NCBI GenBank assembly: GCA_963760735.1 | Contig: CAVXEB010000004.1 | Location: 248,001 to 312,000, forward strand | DNA length: 64,000 bases | Source of the DNA: CF-46 sp963760735 | GTDB lineage: Bacteria; Chloroflexota; Limnocylindria; Limnocylindrales; CSP1-4 | Direction: 5' to 3' | Shown here: piece after piece, positions 58,315 to 64,000 of the stretch | Position numbering within the stretch: the stretch's first letter is position 1 | How the letters are laid out: every line of letters begins with the position of its first letter | Notes under the pieces: generated by a model | Databases searched by the model: none | The model's input: only the letters and a program-made list of their open reading frames with translations | Told to the model about the DNA's origin: nothing | Program-made: the position numbers and the translations under genes

Positions 58315-59545
58315 TCAGGAGGCGGCGCGGCGGGTTCGCGGGGCGCGCGACGAGCCGGTCCGACCGAGGCGCTTCGCCTCCCAGTTGTGCCAGACCACCA
58401 GGAGCGGGGAGGCGTTGAAGATCGACGAGTACGTGCCCGAGATGATCCCGATCAGCAGGGCCAGGACGAAGTTGTGGATCGCCGCGCCGCCGAAGAGGAG
58501 CAGCGCGAGCAGCGTCAGGACGACCGTGAAGCTGGTCATGATCGAGCGGGCGAACGTCTGGAGGATCGAGTGGTTGACGATCTCCTCGAATGGCTCGCCG
58601 GCGTGACGGGCGCGGTTCTCGCGGATCCGGTCGAAGACCACGATCGTGTCGTGGACGCTGAAGCCGATGACCGTGAGCATCGCCGTCACGAACAGCGCGT
58701 CGATCTCGACGCGATAGAACGTCCCGAGGATCGCGAAGATGCCCACGACGACGATCACGTCGTGGACGAGCGCCACGAGCGCGGTCACCCCGAACTTCAC
58801 GTCCTGGAACCGGTAGGTGATCCAGAGCAGGATGCCGACCGAGCCGACGAGGATCAGGATCAGCGCCTGGCGGATCAGGTCGGACGAGACGACCGGGCCG
58901 ATCGTCGTCAGCGACGCCTGCTCGGCGATCGGGCCCAGCGCGGCTTCCAGCGCCTTCACCATCTCGCCGCCCTTGCCGTCGGTCGGGAGCTCGGTGTTGC
59001 CGATCGCCCCCGACGGCGACGCCGAGGGCGACGCGGACGGGGCCGCCGACGAGCTCGGCGCCGGGCTCGGGCTGGCCGACGGAGCCGGACTGGGCGATGT
59101 CGGAGGCGGCCGGAGCCGGCGAGGCCGATCCCGCCGGCGTGACGGAACCTGAGGCGGCCGGAGGCGATGCCGATGCGGCCGGAGCCGATGCGGATGGCGC
59201 GACGGACGCACTGCTGCTCGGTGCAAGCGTCGGGACCGGTGTCGGTGACGGCTCGGGGGGACGCAGACCGATCGCTTCGGTCTTGATGTCCATGAACCCG
59301 TTGCCCTGCCTGACGACGATCGCCTGGAGGCCGTTCGCCTTGAACACGGTGGCGACCTGGTCGGCCGTCACGTTCGGGTCCTCGAACCGGATCTGCCAGG
59401 TCGTCCCGCCCGTGTAGTCGATCGTGAACTGGAGGCCTTCCTTGCCGCCCGAGAAGAACGTCAGGAGGATGAAGATCAGGCCGGGGATCGTGACGATCGC
59501 GGAGAAGAGGAAGAACCAGCGCCGCTTGCCGATGATGTCATACAC
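58315..59545 (-). CDS. secF: Protein translocase subunit SecF, reading frame broken in the linker
   Basis: Two open frames together make one SecF. The first (from GTG 59545) gives MYDIIGKRRWFFLFSAIVTI, LQFTIDYTGGTTWQIRFED and the start of a Pro/Ser/Ala-rich linker. The second continues the linker and supplies KALEAALGPIAEQASLTTIG, five spans, ALVHDVIVVVGIFAI, SVHDTIVVFDRIRENR and HSILQTFARSIMTS. The switch needs one extra base to be skipped, near 59090-59120. The linker itself is inserted in the periplasmic domain. Either a sequencing/assembly error, a real mutation or +1 frameshifting. GTG overlaps the secD stop by 8 bases. Confidence 0.85.
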
Positions 59546-60899
59546 GCGAGCGGGCCTCTCCTCGCAGGCGAGCGCGGGCCGGCAGACCGGCGGCGGCGAA
59601 CTCCTCCTCGCTGACCCCGTAGAGGCTGGCCTTGCGCGACCAGCTCTGGGCGACGACCCAGCGGAGGATCGTCCGCGAGACGACGATCGCGCTGAACATC
59701 GAGACGAGCACGCCGATGATCAGGACGAGGGCGAAGCCGCGGATCGTCGAGGAGCCGAAGAGGTACAGGATCGTGGCGGTGATCAGGCTCGACACGTTCG
59801 AGTCGAGGATCGAGTTCCAGGCTCGGCCGAAGCCGGCCTCGACCGCGGCCGGCAGGGACTTGCCGACGCGCATCTCCTCTTTCATCCGCTCGAAGATCAG
59901 GATGTTGGCGTCAACGGCCATACCGATCGAGAGGACGAAGCCGGCGATTCCGGCGAGGGTCAGGGTCACGGGGATCAGCCGGAAGATCGCCAGGACGACG
60001 AGCGAGTAATAGATCAGGGCGAAGCTCGCGACGGCGCCGAGCAGCCGGTAGTAGATCAGCATGAACAGGATCACCAGCAGGATGCCGACCGCGCCGGCGA
60101 GGAGGCTCTGGCTGAAGAACTGCTCGCCGAGCGTCGCGCTGATCGTCTGGGCCGACAGCTCGACCACCGGGAACGGCAGCGAGCCGAACTGGAGAACCGT
60201 GACCAGCTCGGTCGCCTCGGCGAGCGGATAGCCGCCGATGCTGCTGTCCTGGCTGATCTGGACGTTGCCGCCCGGGATCGCGCTGTTGATCACCGGGGCG
60301 GAGATCACCTTGCCGTCGAGGACGATCGCGAAGTAGTCGCGGATGTGGGCGGCGGTGTAGTCGGCGAACAGCTTCGCGCCCTCGTCCTTCAGCTTGAACG
60401 TGACGACGCGCTTGCCGAGCTGATCGGTCCCGATCGAGGCGTTCTCGAGCTGCTCCCCGGAGAACAGCGGCGGGAACTGCGTCTCGTCGACGACGTCGCC
60501 CTTGTTCTTCGTGACCTGCCCGAGCGGCACGAAGTCGAGCCGACCGGTCTGGCCGACGAGGCGGCGGATGGCCTCCGGATCGGTCACGCCGGGCAGCTCG
60601 ATGACGACGCGGTCGCTTCCCTGCGTCGTGACGAGCGGCTCCGAGACGCCGGTCGCGTTGACCCGGTTCTCGATGATCTGGCGGATGACCTCGAGGTCCT
60701 GCGCGCGCGGGATCTTGTCGCCGACCTGCTGGGCCTGGTACTCGACGCGAAGGCCACCCTGCAGGTCGAGCCCGAGCTTCGTCTCGATCGGACGGCTGCC
60801 GGTCTCGCTCGAATCCGGGACGGTCAGACCGGGGGCGAAGTCGATGATGAGGGCGAGGACGCCGATGATGAGGATCAGGATCGGTCCGGCTTTTCGCAT
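59538..60899 (-). CDS. secD: Protein translocase subunit SecD
   Basis: 453 residues starting MRKAGPILILIIGVLALI at ATG 60899 (upstream residues in the open frame are not protein-like). Periplasmic P1 domain with LGLDLQGGLRVEYQAQ and RVNATGVSEPLV, PGVTDPEAIRRLVGQTGRL, then FSQSLLAGAVGILLVILFM, SIGMAVDANILIFERMKEEM and FGSSTIRGFALVLIIG. Completes preprotein export with SecF using proton motive force. No yajC nearby. Upstream gap to 61184 holds no gene. Confidence 0.95.
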   Translation of the reverse strand: MRKAGPILILIIGVLALIIDFAPGLTVPDSSETGSRPIETKLGLDLQGGLRVEYQAQQVGDKIPRAQDLEVIRQIIENRVNATGVSEPLVTTQGSDRVVIELPGVTDPEAIRRLVGQTGRLDFVPLGQVTKNKGDVVDETQFPPLFSGEQLENASIGTDQLGKRVVTFKLKDEGAKLFADYTAAHIRDYFAIVLDGKVISAPVINSAIPGGNVQISQDSSIGGYPLAEATELVTVLQFGSLPFPVVELSAQTISATLGEQFFSQSLLAGAVGILLVILFMLIYYRLLGAVASFALIYYSLVVLAIFRLIPVTLTLAGIAGFVLSIGMAVDANILIFERMKEEMRVGKSLPAAVEAGFGRAWNSILDSNVSSLITATILYLFGSSTIRGFALVLIIGVLVSMFSAIVVSRTILRWVVAQSWSRKASLYGVSEEEFAAAGLPARARLRGEARSRV

Positions 60900-61183
60900 C
60901 AGCGGCGGATGATACAGGAACCACCTTCCGGACCCGGTTGAGGATTCCCAACGATCTGGCGCAGTCCTCGCAACCGTTCGCGGCCGTCGCCTGGTGCCCG
61001 GGCGGCACACAAGAGGCGAGCTCCGACTGCCGGAGCCCGAAATCGGTCACCGATGTTCACGCACGACACGGATTGGGCCGATTCGTCCCTCCCGGGCGCT
61101 GGGCCGCGGCTCGTCTTGCCTGATGTGCACACCGGGAGCACCAAACCAGGGGTGATGTCGAGTGAAGGTCCGTTTGGCACCCT
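60900..61183. other. Divergent intergenic region upstream of secD
   Basis: 284 bp between secD and the XRE gene. Both strands are open in short shadow frames, but none looks like a protein. It should contain the promoters of both genes. No clear -10/-35 pair or palindrome stands out. Confidence 0.4.
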
Positions 61184-61843
61184 GTGGCGATGGTCACCCG
61201 CGAGCGCAGGCTGGATCGAGCGCAGCGCCTGCTCCGTCGCGCGCTTGCCGTCACTGGTGACGAGCTTCGGGAGGGCCGGCTCCAATCCGGTCTCACGCAG
61301 CGGGAGCTAGGAAGCAGGGTCGGAATTTCGCACTCGCACGTGAGCCGGATCGAACGCGGCCTGATCATCAACGTGCCGTACGGGACCCTCGTCCGAGTCG
61401 GTGCCGTCGTGGGGCTCGACATCCCGCTTCGGACATACCCGAACGGTGACCGAGTTCGGGACGCGGCCCAGATCGCCACGCTGGCACGGTTCCGGGCAAC
61501 CCTGCCGGCCCAGCTCGGATGGCGCGCCGAGGTGCCGCTCCAACGACCAGGCGACCTTCGGGCGTGGGATGCGGTCATCTCCGGACCGGGATGGAGGCTA
61601 CCGATCGAGGCGGAGACACGGATCCGCGACGTCCAGGCGATGCTTCGTCGAATCGCACTCAAACAGCGCGACGACAATGCCCAGCGAATCATCCTGCTCG
61701 TCGCCGATACGCGGAACAACCGATCCGTCCTCAGGCTGGCCGCGGCCGAATTTGCGGCAGCGTTTCCAGCGTCCCATCGCGAGGTGGCGACCGCCCTGTC
61801 CGACGGGCTCCCGCCCGCTCGGAGCGGCATCGTCAGGATCTAG
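61184..61843 (+). CDS. XRE-family helix-turn-helix protein with unknown C-terminal domain
   Basis: 219 residues. GTG 61184 or ATG 61190 are both possible starts, with no ribosome site for either. Residues about 28-85 form the helix-turn-helix: LQSGLTQRELGSRVGISHSHVSRIERGLI. The remaining 130 residues include PIEAETRIRDVQAMLRRIAL and RIILLVADTRNNRSVLRLAA, a recurring fold that looks like a nuclease/ligand domain but has no assignment I can make. Its TAG stop shares CTAG with uvrC's stop. Confidence 0.82.
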   Translation: MAMVTRERRLDRAQRLLRRALAVTGDELREGRLQSGLTQRELGSRVGISHSHVSRIERGLIINVPYGTLVRVGAVVGLDIPLRTYPNGDRVRDAAQIATLARFRATLPAQLGWRAEVPLQRPGDLRAWDAVISGPGWRLPIEAETRIRDVQAMLRRIALKQRDDNAQRIILLVADTRNNRSVLRLAAAEFAAAFPASHREVATALSDGLPPARSGIVRI

Positions 61844-63696
61844 CCTTCGAGCGTTGTCTTGATTCGCTCTGCCAGCGCCGTTCCGATCCCCGGGACGGCC
61901 GCGATCTGTTCGACCGGCGCGTCGCGGACGCGCTTCGCGGATCCGAAGACGCGGAGGAGGGCGCGCCGACGCTTCGGGCCGACGCCGGGCAGATCGTCGA
62001 ATGCCGAGTGCGTCTGGCGCTTCGATCGCAGGTCCCGGTGGTACGTGATCGCGAACCTGTGGGCCTCGTCGCGGAGGCGCTGGACGAGGTAGAGGGCCGA
62101 CGATGTCGACGGCAGGACGATCGGGGTCGTCGCCCCGGGCAGGAACAGCTCCTCGCGCTCCTTGGCGAGGCCGGCCATCGGCAGGTCGTGGAGGCCGAGC
62201 TCGTCGAGGACCTCCTTCGCCGCGCTCACCTGGCCCTTGCCGCCGTCGATGATCACGAGGTCCGGCATCGCCCAGCGAAGGGCCTCCTCCGATCCCTCGT
62301 CGCCGGCCTTCGCCCGCCGGAAGCGGCGTCGCAGCACCTCCTGGTGCGATGCGAAGTCGTTCGGTCCGACCACCGTCCTGATCTTGAACCGCCGGTACTC
62401 CCCCGGCCGCGGCCGGCCCTCCTCGAACACGACCATCGACCCGACGGAGTCGGAGCCCTGGACGTTCGAGATGTCGTAGCACTCGATCCGGAGCGGCGGA
62501 CCGGGCATGCCCAGCGCCTCCGCCAGCTCCTCCAGGGCTCGCAGGGTCTTGCCCTCGTCGGCGAGCCAGCGGGCCTGCTCCCGGGCCAGGGTCTCCGCCG
62601 CGTTGCGGGTGGCGAGCGCCATCAGCTCGCGCTTCTCGCCGCGCTTCGGGACGGACAGGTGGACCGGTCCGCCGCGCCGGAGCGCCAGGAACGCGTCGAG
62701 GTCCGCCGCATCCGGCAACGCGAACGGCACGAGGAGCTGCGGCGGGATCGACGTCGCGCGCGCGTAGAACTGCTCGAGGAAGCTCGAGAGGACCTCTTCG
62801 TCGGGCGCCTCGTAGACGGCGTCGAGGAGAAAGACGTCGCGGCCGACCAAGGCCCCGTCGCGGATCGCGAACAGCTGGATCGCGGCCTGGTTGTCCTGGC
62901 GTGCCAGCCCGACGAGATCCAGCTCGGTCCGCTTGAAGGCGGCCATCTTCTGGCTCTCCATCGTCCGCTCGATCGCCCGGATCTTGTCGCGGATCGCGCC
63001 GGCTCGCTCGTACTCGGTGTGCTCCGATGCGATCTGCATGTCCTTCGTCAGCGCCCGGACGACGGACTCCTGGCGACCCTCGAGGAAGAGCTCGATCTGC
63101 TCGATCTGGGCTCCGTACTCGGCCTTCGACACGGCCTCGATGCACGGGCCCTGGCAGCGCTTGATGTGGTACAGGAGGCACGGCCGGGCGAGCGCCCGCT
63201 CCCCGTCGTTGATGTCGATCGTGCAGGTCCGGAACGGGAAGAGACGACGGACCAGGTTCATCGACTCGTCGACGGAGCTTGCCGAGGCATACGGGCCGAA
63301 GTAGCGGCTGCCGTCCTGGACGAGCTTCCGGGTCCGCTCCACTCGCGGGAAGTCGTCGGCCATCGTGATCTTGATGTACGGGTAGCTCTTGTCGTCCTTG
63401 AGCCGGACGTTGAACCGCGGCCGGAACCGCTTGATCAGGTTCGCCTCGAGCAGGAGCGCCTCACTGACGGAATCCGTGATCGTGTATTCGACGTCGACGA
63501 TCCGGTCGATGACCGAGCGGATCCGGTGGCCCTCGAGCGGGCCCTGGCCGGCCTGCTTCTGCCAGTAGCTCCGCACGCGGCTCTTCAGGCTCTGAGCCTT
63601 GCCGACGTAGACGACGTCGCCCCGGGCGTCGCGCATGAGGTAGACGCCGGGCCGATCGGGGAGCTTGCGGAGCGTTGCCTGGAGGTCGGGGGTCAC
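61840..63696 (-). CDS. uvrC: Excinuclease ABC subunit C
   Basis: Makes the two incisions in nucleotide excision repair with UvrAB. 618 residues: GIY-YIG domain (PGVYLMRDARGDVVYVGKAQ, 1-95), Cys-rich region (CLLYHIKRCQGPC), UvrB-binding helix (about 200-240), RNase H-like 5' incision domain (IECYDISNVQGSDSVGSMVV; VIIDGGKGQVSAAKEVL) and a C-terminal HhH pair (FDDLPGVGPKRRRALLRVFG; IAAVPGIGTALAERI). GTG 63696. Confidence 0.96.
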   Translation of the reverse strand: MTPDLQATLRKLPDRPGVYLMRDARGDVVYVGKAQSLKSRVRSYWQKQAGQGPLEGHRIRSVIDRIVDVEYTITDSVSEALLLEANLIKRFRPRFNVRLKDDKSYPYIKITMADDFPRVERTRKLVQDGSRYFGPYASASSVDESMNLVRRLFPFRTCTIDINDGERALARPCLLYHIKRCQGPCIEAVSKAEYGAQIEQIELFLEGRQESVVRALTKDMQIASEHTEYERAGAIRDKIRAIERTMESQKMAAFKRTELDLVGLARQDNQAAIQLFAIRDGALVGRDVFLLDAVYEAPDEEVLSSFLEQFYARATSIPPQLLVPFALPDAADLDAFLALRRGGPVHLSVPKRGEKRELMALATRNAAETLAREQARWLADEGKTLRALEELAEALGMPGPPLRIECYDISNVQGSDSVGSMVVFEEGRPRPGEYRRFKIRTVVGPNDFASHQEVLRRRFRRAKAGDEGSEEALRWAMPDLVIIDGGKGQVSAAKEVLDELGLHDLPMAGLAKEREELFLPGATTPIVLPSTSSALYLVQRLRDEAHRFAITYHRDLRSKRQTHSAFDDLPGVGPKRRRALLRVFGSAKRVRDAPVEQIAAVPGIGTALAERIKTTLEG

Positions 63697-63841
63697 GCTC
63701 CGATGCTAGGGCACGGGGCGTCGACGTGCGGCTGAGCGAGTAGCAGGTCGGTGGGCGAGGGCGCGCCGGGGCACCCCCATCGCCCCGAGAGTTGCGGCGG
63801 CCGGACGTGTCCCCGGCGTCGGGCCGCCGCTGGTGGATTCG
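63697..63841. other. Intergenic region upstream of uvrC
   Basis: 145 bp with no gene. It separates uvrC from the partial gene running off the right edge. No clear promoter or hairpin stands out. Confidence 0.35.
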
Positions 63842-64000
63842 TCAGCGCCTGGCGCTGTCCGTTCCTGGCTTGTGGGCACCACGGTGGCCGCGGACCTCGA
63901 TCGTGAAGCTGCCGAGTGCCTGGCCGTTCACGGCGACGACGGCCTGATAGCAGCCCTTGCCCAGCCCGCCGGTCCAGAGTCGGCCCATCCACCGGCCGTT
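63842..64000 (-). CDS. 3' end of an unidentified, probably secreted protein (start beyond window)
   Basis: 53 codons open at the right edge, ending with TGA at 63844-63842. The readable residues include WMGRLWTGGLGKGCYQAVV, AVNGQALGSFTIEV and a basic tail KPGTDSARR. The strand-like pattern GKGCYQAVVAVNG...GSFTIEV resembles the end of an extracellular beta-sandwich (for example a PxKF-type repeat). No family can be assigned from this fragment. Confidence 0.6.
   Translation of the reverse strand, partial: NGRWMGRLWTGGLGKGCYQAVVAVNGQALGSFTIEVRGHRGAHKPGTDSARR

Noticed and set aside
58232..59545. 437-codon frame continuing the SecF N-terminus to 58232
   Set aside because: After the linker the translation becomes Arg/Pro/Asp rich and antisense-like. 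The true SecF C-terminal half is in another frame.
63693..63992. 99-codon minus-strand frame at the right end
   Set aside because: It is in a different frame from the protein-like tail ending at 63842 and has mirror-type composition.
1..64000. CRISPR arrays, insertion sequences, prophage or replication origin
   Set aside because: No regularly spaced repeats, transposase, integrase or dnaA-box cluster was seen in the window.

Overview
The window is about 70% GC, densely packed and mostly minus-strand. It looks like a chromosomal segment of a high-GC, non-actinobacterial Terrabacteria lineage, most probably Chloroflexota (Limnocylindria or a related class). This placement is inferred from gene content and protein style: a SARP regulator fused to a YVTN propeller and a peptide-binding domain, the RapZ-YvcK-WhiA block, an LCP cell-wall protein, an F420-type nitroreductase, and an isoleucyl-tRNA synthetase with a modified KMSKS motif. 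No rRNA, CRISPR array, phage gene or transposase was seen.

Layout. Positions 1-5632: coaD (cut by the window edge), rsmD, recG, a DhaL/fatty-acid-kinase-like gene and an Asp23 gene, with rpmB divergent from them. 6086-11025: translation-quality genes (dtd, rpe with an unusual C-terminal extension, rlmN, fmt, def) and an Ala-rich amphipathic protein. 11122-15196: a 1151-residue SARP/YVTN/solute-binding fusion divergent from a secreted cupin. 15267-25363: priA, gmk, an RluA-family synthase, lspA, ileS and an LCP transferase. 25654-30391: ilvE, a Ca/cation antiporter with a DUF1634-TSUP pair, and rpsF-ssb-rpsR. 30627-33324: a CpaE-like receiver/ATPase and an ECF sigma/anti-sigma pair.

33593-38649 is an arsenic-resistance island: arsR divergent from arsM, a decayed arsN2-like acetyltransferase, an EamA transporter, an ArsR-phosphatase fusion, an arsC, a metallophosphoesterase and an aquaporin. 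It has two visible palindromic operators and no ArsB or Acr3 pump, so arsenite probably leaves through the aquaporin or the EamA carrier, or is methylated. 38832-45287 carries eight minus-strand tRNA genes and one tRNA-Leu-like remnant, interleaved with paiB, an F420-type nitroreductase, membrane proteins, htpX and lemA.

45318-60899: a peptide-binding protein, secG, gpmI, tpiA, whiA, yvcK, rapZ, tatC, tatA, pyrF, a TolB-like propeller, recJ, secF (reading frame broken in a low-complexity linker) and secD. 61184-64000: an XRE regulator, uvrC and the 3' end of an unknown gene. Central metabolism, protein export (Sec and Tat), translation and DNA repair are therefore housed together.

A recurring theme is NTGA start/stop overlaps between co-directional genes. 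ATG, GTG, TTG and apparently CTG are all used as the start inside this overlap, which suggests pervasive translational coupling. The strongest candidates for something new are the SARP/YVTN/solute-binding fusion with its divergent cupin, the arsenic island with its CTG-started aquaporin, the extended Rpe, and a promoter-like motif shared by rpmB, rpsF and secG.
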